DNA of 64,000 nucleotides from Eledone cirrhosa (Eukaryota > Mollusca > Cephalopoda > Octopoda > Eledonidae), in assembly GCA_964016885.1 (NCBI GenBank), contig OZ024743.1, positions 167,472,833 to 167,536,832 of the forward strand, written 5' to 3'. Shown here one piece after another: positions 24,201-33,512 of this stretch. The notes under the pieces were generated by a model, which saw nothing but the letters and a program-made list of their open reading frames with translations, was not told the DNA's origin and made no database searches. Every line of letters begins with the position of its first letter. The first letter of the stretch is position 1. The position numbers and the translations under genes were made by a program.

Positions 24201-25117
24201 TCTTGTCCTAGCCCGTCACCATTCATCTCCTCAATGGCCGTATCTCTCTCTGTTCCAGGTATTATTTATCTCAGCATTCAGATCATTGTCTGCTTCGGAT
24301 GGTTGCTCCGTTCTCTCGACCTCTTCACCTGGCTCGTTTGCCTGGCATACTCCACTCTCCATTTCCAACCTAATCTCTCTGCTCAGTTCCTCCAGTTCCA
24401 GCTCGCTTATCCACCCATTAGTTCTTATTACCCGAGCCTGCCCGGCCAATTTTTGTTCATCTAATTTAAATAGACCAATCTCGTTCCAGATGTTATGCAT
24501 CCTTTTCCTATAGCCTTTCTACTTGGGGTTACTCTTCAGGTAACATTGCATAACAGTTCTATTCAATTCTTTCGTCCAGTTGGTTCTGGTCCCTTTCCTT
24601 CTTCTTCTTCCTCCGATACCAGCAGTATTTGGTTGACAGCCAGGTCCCTGCTGCTGAGCCAGGCAGCACCTGTTGGGTGAGAGTCTGTCACATGACATTC
24701 TAGTCTCCATTTCACCGTTATTCGAACTGTTTAGGTTCGACATTTAAACACTCTTATCGAGGATTGGCGAATGTATGGTTACATAACCACCGGTGATTTC
24801 ATCACCTCCGGTAATTTCGTCACTCCCGGTGATTTTTGTGTGGCATTATCACGCTGTAGACGAACATAAATAAACAAACAAACAAACAGGCAAAAAACCC
24901 CCAAAAATGAATAAGCATAAGTTTCATTGTAATGTAATGTTTGAATGTCTGACTTAGTTTTTCTCTTCCCTTCTCTGTCCGTCTGTTTGTTTTTATCTTC
25001 ATTTTTCTTTTCTTTACGTTTTTCGTTGTTGCTGTGCTGCTTTGATTTTGATTTTTGGTTTTTTGATTTTGACCGGGTCATCAATTCAGTCTATTTATAT
25101 ATTTTGATGCCTTCCTC
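21279..25117 (-). mobile_element. R4/Dong-type LINE with restriction-like endonuclease, copy A
   Basis: A near full-length minus-strand LINE of about 3.8 kb. The 5' end is at about 25115 next to (TTA)n; the 5' untranslated region is 24744-25115; one long coding region runs 24743 to 21356; the 3' end at about 21280 meets another (TTA)n. The single ORF and the order RT, then CCHC, then PD-(D/E)xK nuclease place it with the R2/R4 group. Dong, a member of the R4 clade, is known for TAA-repeat insertion, which fits both borders here. Confidence 0.85.
21356..24743 (-). pseudogene. R4/Dong-type LINE polyprotein, copy A
   Basis: Starts MSNLNSSNNGEMETRMSCDR at 24743. An N-terminal charged region (FVDRKKLKETTAKVN, EPWWKKRLSSQIREMRNDIG) leads to the RT: NYRPITCLSVMWKLLTSIM, motif A GWIDYKKAFDMVPHSWI, motif B IFQGDSLSPLLFVLAL, motif C LLLMDDLKLFG (about 22745-22775) and EEGYKYLGVLEVDDI. 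The C-terminal part holds LRRICGEREETVAHIVSEC, in which the first Cys of the finger is Arg, and the nuclease RPD...LIVDVACPFDTR, with 15 nt missing after RPD relative to copy B. Several frameshifts, a stop near 23519 and a Trp-to-stop near 21453 show it is dead. Host role: none; it is a retrotransposon enzyme. Confidence 0.88.
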
Positions 25118-25138
25118 TTATTATTATTATTATTATTT
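25118..25138. repeat. (TTA)n array
   Basis: About seven TTA units between the 5' end of copy A and a truncated Tx1 3' end. Confidence 0.95.
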
Positions 25139-25320
25139 TAATGGGCTTTCTCCACAAATGTCCCTTGGAAGTCTCCCCCCTATTGGGGAATTTTTCTTTG
25201 TTATTTTATTTCAACCTCTGTTTTTTTTACACGCAGAAATGCCCATTTGTACCGTCCTGTATTGTCCTGTACTGTCCTTAATGTCTACTTTATGTGAACC
25301 CTTGTGGTTAATAAAGAAAA

Positions 25321-25411
<91 letters not shown>
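25138..25411 (+). mobile_element. Tx1-type LINE 3' end, strongly 5'-truncated, with (TTA)n tail
   Basis: Only the last 180 bp of the 3' untranslated region are present (TTTCTCCACAAATGTCCCTT to GGTTAATAAAGAAAACATTA), closest to copy 2, followed by about 30 TTA units (25322-25411). The 5' border is again in (TTA)n. Confidence 0.92.
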
Positions 25412-26514
25412 GTTATTGTTATTCCTTGAATCTCAGTCATTGATGTTGGTTAACTGGAAAGTCCGTTGGATTGAATATCAAGCCACTACCTGCAGCCTCA
25501 GATATTCAGGACGTATCGGAGGGTTCTTGCCGTTCCAAGCAAGCATGCCTTTTGAAGCGTTCCAAAAAGCGTGAAGGGGCCGATTTTCTTTAACCATCCC
25601 TGGAAACCTTTGGAGATAGTCCCCAGTGCGCCTATGACAATCGGGATCACTTTGACTTCATGGCAGTTCCAAATCCTTTTCACCTCCCACTTTAGGTCCT
25701 GGTATCGGTTAATTTTCTCCCTCTCCTTCTCTTGCACTCTCGTGTCGAACGGGCAGGCCACATCCACAATCAGGCACGATCTTTTTTCTTTGTCCACAAC
25801 CACCAGGTCAGGTCTATTGTGTTCCAGTTTTTTGTCCGTCTGTATCCTAAAATCCCACAGCACCTTCACCTGACTGTTCTCCATCACCGCCTCTGGCCTA
25901 TGCTCATACCATTTCTCAGAATGTGGTAGATTGTTTACTTTGCACAGGTGCCAGTGGATCACCCTGCCCATCACATCGTGTCTCCAGCCCTTATAGTGGG
26001 TCTGGGCTAGGTGTTTACACTCGGACACAATGTGAGCCACAGTCTCCTCTCTCTCTCCACAGATCCTGCACAGTGGGCTAGCCTCCTCCTTGTAGATATG
26101 GTGCTTCAACCACTTCGTTTTGAGGGCCTGCTCCTGCGCAGCCATTAGCATTCCTTCTGTAGCCTTTTTGAGGTCTCCTCTTCTCAACCAGTTCCATGTC
26201 TGTGGATCTCTAAATTCAGTTTTCTCAAAGAAGGTACTATGAAGGGATTTTCCCTTAAGGCTGCTCTTCCTCCTTGATGTTATTTCCTCCTTGGGTATCC
26301 CCTGGCCTACTGTCCCCTCCTTCAGTACAGCTCTGAGCATTGGCTCCTTACTATAGGTCACGTATTTGTATAGGTTGTTTTTCTCCATCTGAACACAGTC
26401 CTCTATGCTGATAAGACCTCTTCCACCCTCAGATCTCCTTAGGTAGAGTCTATCGACATCACTCCTCTTGTGGAACATGTTGTAGATAGTCAATAGCTTC
26501 CTAGTCTTCCTATC

Positions 26515-26517
<3 letters not shown>
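25412..26517 (-). mobile_element. R4/Dong-type LINE, copy B, 5'-truncated in (TTA)n
   Basis: Contains only the C-terminal third and 3' end of the element. On the minus strand the coding text starts exactly where the (AAT)n array stops, at 26517. The 3' end at about 25423 joins another (TTA)n array through interrupted units. Confidence 0.9.
25498..26517 (-). pseudogene. R4/Dong-type C-terminal domain: CCHC and restriction-like endonuclease, copy B
   Basis: An unbroken frame of about 340 codons: MDRKTRKLLTIYNMFHKRSD, SEGGRGLISIEDCVQ, the finger CRICGEREETVAHIVSEC (C-x2-C-x8-H-x4-C), KWYEHRPEAVMEN, and the PD-(D/E)xK nuclease core RPDLVVVDKEKRSCLIVDVA followed by EKINRYQDLKWEVKRIW. The stop is at 25498-25500. 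This is the best-preserved copy of the domain in the window. It has no RT and lacks the natural start, so it is a fragment; the methionine at the border is an ordinary internal residue. Confidence 0.88.

Positions 26518-26580
<63 letters not shown>
26516..26580. repeat. (TTA)n array between LINE and ribozyme satellite
   Basis: About 21 units. On its right side the ribozyme-bearing tandem repeat begins at ACAGAGCGATTGCCGG, where other units read TTATACAGAGCG, so the LINE and array replaced or interrupted a unit. Confidence 0.95.
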
Positions 26581-26581
<1 letters not shown>

Positions 26582-26772
26582 CAGAGCGATTGCCGGTCCA
26601 GCAAAAATAGAAAATTAGAATTGGTGCTCTGAAATAGCGATGTATACATGAATGTATAGTATATTTGGCAATATACTGTTTGTTTAATTAAAAACATTTT
26701 GAAGACCTAGCACTATTAATTTAAAGTAGTGCCTATGTCACTTACTTCATTTTTTCAACTAACAAAGGGAGA

Positions 26773-26818
26773 TAAGCTGACAGATCTGTTTCACACTGTT
26801 GGTGAACATCAAAGCTTA
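26773..26818 (-). ncRNA. Hammerhead ribozyme, unit 1, decayed core
   Basis: Stem I, stem II and stem III are kept as in the intact units. The catalytic core CUGAUGA reads UUGAUGU, changing C3 and A9, so self-cleavage is not expected. Confidence 0.7.
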
Positions 26819-27206
26819 GCACTCACGGATGTCTGTTGAAAATTATATATGCTGGATTCTTATAGCCTTCCAGTAATAATCAGGAACTGATTATACAGAG
26901 CGATTGCCGGCCCAGCAAAAATTGAAAATTAGGATTGGTGCTCTGAAATAGCGATGTATATATGAATATATGTATAGTATATTTGGCAATATACTGTATG
27001 CTTAATTAAAAACATTTTGAAGACCTTGCGCTATTAATTTAATGTAGTGACTATGTCACTTACTTCTTCTTTTAACAAATGAATATATCTATAGTATATT
27101 TAGCTATATACTGTATGCTTAATTAAAAATATTTTGAAGACCTTGCGCTACTATTTTAAAGTAGTGACTATGTCACTTACTTCTTTTTTCAACAAACAAA
27201 GGGAGG

Positions 27207-27252
27207 TAAGCTGACAGATCTATTTCACACTGTTGGTGATCATCAGAGCTTA
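27207..27252 (-). ncRNA. Hammerhead ribozyme, unit 2, intact core
   Basis: Minus strand order: UAAGCU (27252-27247), CUGAUGA (27246-27240), stem II hairpin CAC/GUG with loop CAACA, GAA (27226-27224), stem III AUA/UGU with loop GAUC, cleavage triplet GUC with C at 27213, then AGCUUA, which pairs fully with the 5' arm. Position 15.2 is U instead of C but still pairs as a G-U wobble. The 10.1/11.1 pair is U-U rather than the usual G-C. Confidence 0.82.
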
Positions 27253-27520
27253 ATACTCGCCGATGTCTGTTGAAAATTATAGATGCTGGATTCTTATAGA
27301 ATTCCACTAATAATCAGGAACTGATTATTCAGAGCGATTGCCTGTCCAGCAAATATTGAAAATTAGGATTGATGCTCTGAAATGGCGATGTATACATGAA
27401 TATATGTATAGTATATTTGGCAATATACTGTATGCTTAATTAAAAATATTTTGAAGACCTTGCGCTACTATTTTAAAGTAGTGACTATCTCACTTCTTTT
27501 TTTCTACAAATGAAGGGAGA

Positions 27521-27566
27521 AAAGCTGACAGATCTGTTTCACACTGTTGGTGATCATCAGAGCTTA
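27521..27566 (-). ncRNA. Hammerhead ribozyme, unit 3, intact core
   Basis: CUGAUGA at 27560-27554, GAA at 27540-27538, stem III ACA/UGU with loop GAUC, and predicted cleavage after C at 27527 (GUC). Stem I is five base pairs because the outermost pair is U-U. Confidence 0.82.
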
Positions 27567-27922
27567 GCACTCGGCGATGTCTGTTGAAAATTATATATGC
27601 TGGATTCTTATAGAATTCCAGTAATAATAAGGAACTGATTATACAGAGCGATTGCCGGTCCAGCAAAAATTGAAAATTAGGATTGATGCTCTGAAATAGC
27701 GATGTATATATAAATATGCGTATACTATATTTGGCAATATACTGTATGCTTAATTAAAAACATTTTGAAGACCTTGCGCTACTAAATGGCGATGTATACA
27801 TGAATATATGTATAGTATATTTGGCACTATATTGTATGCTTAATTAAAAACATTTTGAAGATCTTGCTCTACTATTTTAAAGTAGTGATTATGTCAATTG
27901 ATTATCAACAAACAAAGGGGGA

Positions 27923-27968
27923 TAAGCTGACAGATCTTTTTCACACTGTTGGTGATCATGAGACCTTA
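27923..27968 (-). ncRNA. Hammerhead ribozyme, unit 4, decayed
   Basis: The core reads CUCAUGA (G5 changed), the stem I arm is changed to UAAGGU, and stem III has lost its first pairs (GAAAAAGAUCUGUC). Not expected to cleave. Confidence 0.7.
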
Positions 27969-28348
27969 GCACTCGCTGATATCTGTTGAAAATTAAAGAT
28001 GCTGGATTCCTATAGACTTCCAGTAATATCAGGAACTGATTATACAGAGCGATTGCCGGTCCAGCAAATATTGAAAATTAGGATTGGTGCTCTGAAATAG
28101 CGATGTATATATGAATATATGTATAGTATATTTGGCAATATACTGTATGCTTAATTAAAAACATTTTGAAGACCTTGCGCTATTACTTTAATGTAGTGAC
28201 TATGTCACTTGTTTTTTTAACAAACGAATATATCTATAGTATATTTAGCAATATACTGTATGTTTAATTAAAAAACATATTGAAGACCTTGCGCTATTAT
28301 TTTAAAGTACTGAATATGTCACTTACTTCTTTTTTCAACAAAGGGAGA

Positions 28349-28394
28349 TAAGCTGACAGATCTGTTTCACACTGTTGGTGATCATCAGAGCTTA
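28349..28394 (-). ncRNA. Hammerhead ribozyme, unit 5, intact core
   Basis: The cleanest unit. UAAGCU (28394-28389) and AGCUUA (28354-28349) form six stem I pairs. CUGAUGA lies at 28388-28382, the stem II hairpin CAC/GUG follows, GAA lies at 28368-28366, stem III is ACA/UGU with loop GAUC, and the cleavage triplet GUC ends at 28355. All conserved core nucleotides are present; only 10.1/11.1 (U-U) is atypical. Confidence 0.85.
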
Positions 28395-28599
28395 GCATTC
28401 ACCGATGTCTGTTGAAAATTATATATGCTGGATTCTTATAGACTTCCAGTAATAATCAGGAACTGATTATACAGAGCTATTGCCGGCCCAGCAAAAATTG
28501 AAAATCAGGATTGGTGCTCTGAATTGGGTTTCTCTTGAATTTAAGGTTTCTTATAACATTAGTTAATTCTTCCTGGTAAATCTGAATTCACCAAACTTC

Positions 28600-30804
28600 T
28601 GATTGAAAAAACTGACTCCTTTATGAGAAGGCTTTGATGGATAGCTTTTTTCCACGACCAGCGCCAAAAAGGAAATTTCTATACTAAGGAACATAACTTT
28701 CTTGATCATTTATTTAACTCTAGAACAAATCCTGCAGTTCGAGGAAGAATTAACTAATATTATAAGAAACCTTAAATTCAAGAGAGGACAAGAGCACCTT
28801 GTAAATCTCAGGAATACGATTTTAAACCTTAATTCCTCTAAACATGTCTTAGTCAACTCCGACAAAACTAATAATTTATATGGTGTATCTAGGGATAACT
28901 ATAATAACCTTATCCTTAAGGAACTAAGGAAGAACTATCGTAAAACTAACCATGACAATTTGGAATCTATAAACTTTGAAGCTTCTGAGATTATGTCAAA
29001 ACTTGGCATTGAAAAAAGACCGAACCATTCCTCCCAAGAACTCCGAGGATAAATCTCAAGGATCATAAAAGTAATTTTCGAACGGAACTACCTGTTAGAC
29101 TAATCGCCCCCTCTAAATCAGATCTGGGGGTTGTTAGTAAAGCCATCTTGTATAGAATTATCACACAGGTTCGTTCTAATTGCTCTATTTCTAACTTAAA
29201 TTTATGGTTTGGTACAACTGAATAATTCGCTGGTTCAACAACCTGAATAAGAAAAAAAAAAAAAATTTATTCAATTTGATATTGCCAGCTACTATTCTTC
29301 TATTTCGCCTTCACTTCTCAACAATGCTCTATCTTTCGCATTTAAATATTCTGACATCACCACAGATGAACTTCATATCATTCTCACCGCAACAAAAACC
29401 ATCTTAGAATTCAACAATGAATACTGGACTAGAGCCGATACTTCCAACAACTTTGATATCACAATGGGTGCTTCCGATTCATCGCAATTGACTGATTTGA
29501 TCGGTATTTTTATTTTGAATTCTTTAAATCGGAAAATTCCTCAACTTCGCAGTGGAATTTATCGTGACGTTGGACTTTTTACTATCTTAAATTGCAATTT
29601 AGTTAACCTTAATATTATTAAGAACAATATAGGTGATCTCTTTAAGCAACATAACCTTAAGATCGAATTTGATAACAACATCAAACTAGCTAACTTCTTG
29701 GATATATCCCTTAATCTTGACACTGGCCTATATTACCCTTACCATAAAAACAATGAAAATCTAAATTATGTTAATTTTAAATCTAACCACCCCACTAACA
29801 TTAAAAATGCTATAGTTAGTAATATTGGAAAAAGAATATCAAACCTATCATCTAATAAAAATATCTTTGATGCTAATGCCAATTACTATAATAATGCGCT
29901 TTCTAAAGCCAGTTATCCTGATAAAATTAAATACAATAAAGAAACCAATCCTAGAAGGTCTAACAGTAAAATAATTAATTATGATCATTCCAATAACTTA
30001 AATAAAAGACCAAGATACAAAAATATAATCTGGTATAATGCTCCTTTCTCTATTTCTATTAATAATAATATTCCTAAACTATTCTTTAGGGTCTTAGATA
30101 AATGCTTCCCTCCCTCACATATCTATAGTAAAATCTTTAACAAACATACAATAAAAGTTTCCTATTCCACCTCCTCCAACATCTCTAACATTATCTCTAA
30201 ACACAACAATAAAATATTAAATATTAAATCACAATCTTCCAACACTGAGCGTCATAATAATAGCAGTAGTACTCCCGACATCATTGTTAACTCTAGGCTA
30301 GATTCTGCAAACTCAAATACGACGTCAAACGTAACTTCGTTGAATGTTCATAATACCAATCTAAATCAGGAAACTATTATTCCTATCGTAAATAACTTCT
30401 CCAATCCAATTCCTCCTATAAATAACAGTAGGTCACTTGTTAATAACTCTGTTAATTTCTCTAATCGCAATTGTAATTGCCCTGTTAGAACTAAATGTCC
30501 TCTCAATAACCATTGTCTTGATAAAAACTTAGTCTATGAATGTAAGGTTATAACTGATACCAATTCCTTTACCTATTTCGGTTCCACTTCCACCTCCTTC
30601 AAAGCTAGATTTTATAATCACAATTCGTCTTTTAAATACCAACTTAAAAGAACTAACACGGCACTCTCAGAACTCATATGGTCCTTGAAAGTCAAAAATA
30701 TTAACTATAACATCTCTTGGAGATCTTTCTTCATATCATTGGCCATAAAAATTATTATTATTTTTTTAATACATTATAGTATTACCTTTAATAGTCCTTC
30801 GTAA
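28600..30804 (+). pseudogene. Family B PLE polyprotein: RT and GIY-YIG nuclease
   Basis: The N-terminal region is recognisable in pieces (FMRRL, FEEELTNIIRNLKFKRGQEH, LVNSDKTNNLYGVSRDNY, then LKDHKSNFRTELPVRLIAPS). After a frameshift in a 14-A run (29251-29265) one frame runs from 29266 to 30804: FIQFDIASYYSSIS (motif A), ITMGASDSSQLTDLIG, motif C as YRDVGLF near 29560 where other families have YRDDG, FLDISLNLDTG, IIWYNAPFSISINNN, an Asn/Ser-rich spacer, the linker NCNCPVRTKCPLNNHC and FTYFGSTSTSFKARFYNH. The second catalytic Asp is Val, so the RT is inactive. The C-terminus is diverged after WSLKVKNINYNISW. Confidence 0.9.
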
Positions 30805-31612
30805 ACATAAACATTTTTTTTAACGTTAGATTTTTCCTCCTTAAATTCCTTATCTCTTCCTTTCATGCTCGTTTGACTTTTACATATTACAATACATAAA
30901 AACTAACTAATTTCTTTTAATATATTATATTATTACGATTAGAAAATATTTCGTAAACATATATTTTTTGATGTTAGATATTTTCTTCCTTAAACATTCT
31001 TTTCTTCTTTGCTTTCTGCGCTCACTTTTAAACAAACTATTTACGTACATATATTACGCACACATATTACATTACATAAAAACAAATTTAAACACTAACT
31101 AATTCCTCTAAATTCATAACTCATTCATTCTTCTACTTCTTTTCGCATTATATCCTTAATAACATTAATATTTTTATTTTAATAATACATATTAATAATT
31201 TCTTTTCCTCGCACATATTATTAAACCCTTCAATATACAAACCTTAATTTAATATTATTCTTAATCCCTTTTTCTCTTCATGCATAAACCTCAATAACTT
31301 TTAATTTCAAATTCTTTTAAATTATCTATTATCTTCCAACGGCTTTTTAACTTCTCTCTGTGAGACAATATATTTTTTTTTCTCAGTAGTAAAGGCTATC
31401 TCTCTTTCTCTATCACCCATCTCTCCTCTCTCATCCTTCCTTCTTATACTCCTCCCCCACCATTCTTTACTCTCATCTCCTCCTCTTCCTTACCTTTTCC
31501 AACCCCCCTCACTTTTTCCCAATCTCATACATCAATCTTAAATTATTTTTCATATGTTGATTTAAAACTTCACTATTCACAAGTGTTTTTTAAGCTTCAT
31601 ATCATGTATCCC
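30805..31612 (+). other. PLE B 3' untranslated region
   Basis: AT-rich, then CT-rich sequence between the coding end and the ribozyme. No reading frame or repeat unit recognised. Confidence 0.6.
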
Positions 31613-31683
31613 TATTTTATCTGATGAAAACGCAGATATCATCCCATGATGATATTTGTTTTTGAAATGTGCATAATAAAATA
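31613..31683 (+). ncRNA. type I hammerhead ribozyme at the PLE B 3' end
   Basis: Stem I is UAUUUUAU (31613-31620) paired with AUAAAAUA (31676-31683), eight pairs. Core CUGAUGA is 31621-31627. Stem II is a long hairpin from 31628 to 31663 closed by A-U pairs and containing AUAUCAUC/GAUGAUAU. Core GAA is 31664-31666. Stem III is only AU/AU with loop GUGC. The cleavage triplet is AUA, with cut expected after 31675. Very short stem III is typical of PLE ribozymes, which often work best as dimers. The ribozyme is on the same strand as the PLE genes. Confidence 0.88.
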
Positions 31684-31711
31684 CTTGGAACTCTTTTAAC
31701 CATCTTTTGAT

Positions 31712-31928
<217 letters not shown>

Positions 31929-32060
31929 AGATAAATCTACCAAGAGTTTACGGTAGTGTCCAATCCGTATGAAGAACTCAATGTAGTCCGGATATCATGG
32001 AAAGAAGAGATGCAATGAAAAATCACTTTCGGTGAAAGATAAACGGAATACAGAGTCAAG

Positions 32061-32485
32061 ATAAAATATTAAAAAAATAATGAATAAAACAATGAAACAG
32101 TTCCTTATATTAAACAAAAAAAGTTCATTATTTAACGATCGTTTCTAGGACATATATGTGTTAGAATTGGCATGCATATTCAACAGATCTATGTACAAAA
32201 TTATACAAAATTATACAAACTATCAAGATTAAATATACATACCAAACACACATATATGCCGTCTTCAGAAATAATTTCTGAAGACGGCATATATGTGTGT
32301 TTGGTATGTATATTTAATCTTGATAGTTTGTATAATTTTGTATAATTTTGTACATAGATCTGTTGAATATGCATGCCAATTCTAACACATATATGTCCTA
32401 GAAACGATCGTTAAATAATGAACTTTTTTTGTTTAATATAAGGAACTGTTTCATTGTTTTATTCATTATTTTTTTAATATTTTAT
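32061..32485. repeat. Near-perfect inverted repeat, arms of about 212 bp, one-base spacer
   Basis: The centre is A32273: GTCTTCAGAAAT (to 32272) mirrors ATTTCTGAAGAC (from 32274). Complementarity continues outwards to about 32061 and 32485 with no mismatch noticed by eye, including AACGATCGTTTCTAGGACAT and GTATATTTAATCTTGATAG. As RNA this would be a very long duplex. No coding sequence. It does not match other repeats in the window. Confidence 0.93.
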
Positions 32486-32491
32486 TTTTAA

Positions 32492-32496
<5 letters not shown>

Positions 32497-32567
<71 letters not shown>
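32497..32567. repeat. (TA)n microsatellite
   Basis: About 35 TA units right after the inverted repeat. Confidence 0.95.
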
Positions 32568-32573
<6 letters not shown>

Positions 32574-33512
32574 CTATATGCGTGTGTAATTTATACAAGC
32601 ATATATTTATTTTTTTATTTTCAATTGAGTTCTTAAACACGTCGGATTGATAATGTTTTCAAAAAAACTAATTAACCCGCGTGTATATTATTTTTTTCCC
32701 TCATTTCGTGGGTTGTCTCCCCTTCCCGCTTCGTGTGGCTATGATACTTACTCAGTCAAAAACAGCTGGAATTTCAAATTTGGCGGTCATTCGAGGTGGG
32801 AGAGAGCTACTGTACGGACATGATTTTTGACAGCGGTAAGAAATTTGTTTTCTTATATCAATGTTTAATGGGCTTCCACTGACGATTTATAAGTGCCCAC
32901 CTAAATATATTCTTACATGAATATATATTAGGCTTCTACATAAACTGGAAACATTCTCCCAAACTTGTAGAAAACTTATAATGAAACAATTGTTTGGAAA
33001 GAGAGATATACTTTAACTTTAATTATATCTCATAAAATAATACAACTGGTTTTTCCACATTATACATATTGTTAGCACCCAAACACTTAAATTGGGTTTA
33101 TATTTTAATATAACCTAATGTTTGTTGAGTGAGATGGTTACCAGTCAGAGTTTAGCTTTAAACTATCTCTGTTATTGTATTAATTATATATATATATATA
33201 TATAGTTAGGGAAGCAGGAAATTGCTTATTGTGATTCAGTTCGTGGTTAAGAAAGCCAGTTTCATGGATGGTTTCAACGTACGGTTAGGGGTAACTCCAC
33301 AAGTTTGTAAGAATTCCGTTCAATCTTGGAGTATAAAGTATAAAAGAGAAAACACAGGTAAGCATTATGAGAAGGATTTTATCCAGGTATTTACGACCGT
33401 TTCATTGGTAAGTGCAACCTTATATTGCTATACTGCAAATAGCAGCCACTCAATTATAATTGTTGTTCACGTCCAAATTTTCAAAATAGTGAATAAGTTA
33501 CACTTGAAATAG
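32568..33512 (+). other. Non-repetitive stretch with possible exons (tentative)
   Basis: The least transposon-like part of the window. A GC-richer block at about 32690-32832 ends in GACAGCGGTAAGAAATTTG, a good splice-donor match. A second candidate exon has ATG at 33264 (MDGFNVRLGVTPQVCKNSVQ) and ends at 33356 in ACACAGGTAAGC, another donor match, with an AG preceded by a TA tract near 33210 as possible acceptor. No domain is recognised. It may be the 5' part of a host gene or unclassified transposon sequence. Confidence 0.25.

Larger units (their letters stand above)
26581..28524 (-). mobile_element. Hammerhead-ribozyme tandem array (retrozyme-like satellite)
   Basis: Six starts of a tandem unit are marked by ACAGAGCGATTGCC-type words at 26581, 26895, 27330, 27643, 28044 and 28471. 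Spacings are 314, 435, 313, 401 and 427 bp. The longer units contain an extra partial copy of the segment around GTATGCTTAATTAAAAA and TTTGAAGACCTTGCGCTA. Each complete unit has one minus-strand type I hammerhead ribozyme. There is no long reading frame. Monomers of about 300 bp with one ribozyme each, in tandem, match animal retrozymes, small non-autonomous elements that circularise by self-cleavage; a plain satellite that captured a ribozyme is the alternative. Confidence 0.8.
28525..31690 (+). mobile_element. Penelope-like element (family B), nearly full length, with hammerhead ribozyme
   Basis: Coding sequence from about 28600 to 30780, then about 800 bp of AT/CT-rich 3' region and a hammerhead ribozyme at 31613-31683. 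The 5' end meets the ribozyme satellite at about 28524; the 3' end meets a (TA)n array. A shorter 3' copy of the family is at 6711-7378, and a ribozyme of the same design lies at 4482-4548. Confidence 0.85.
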
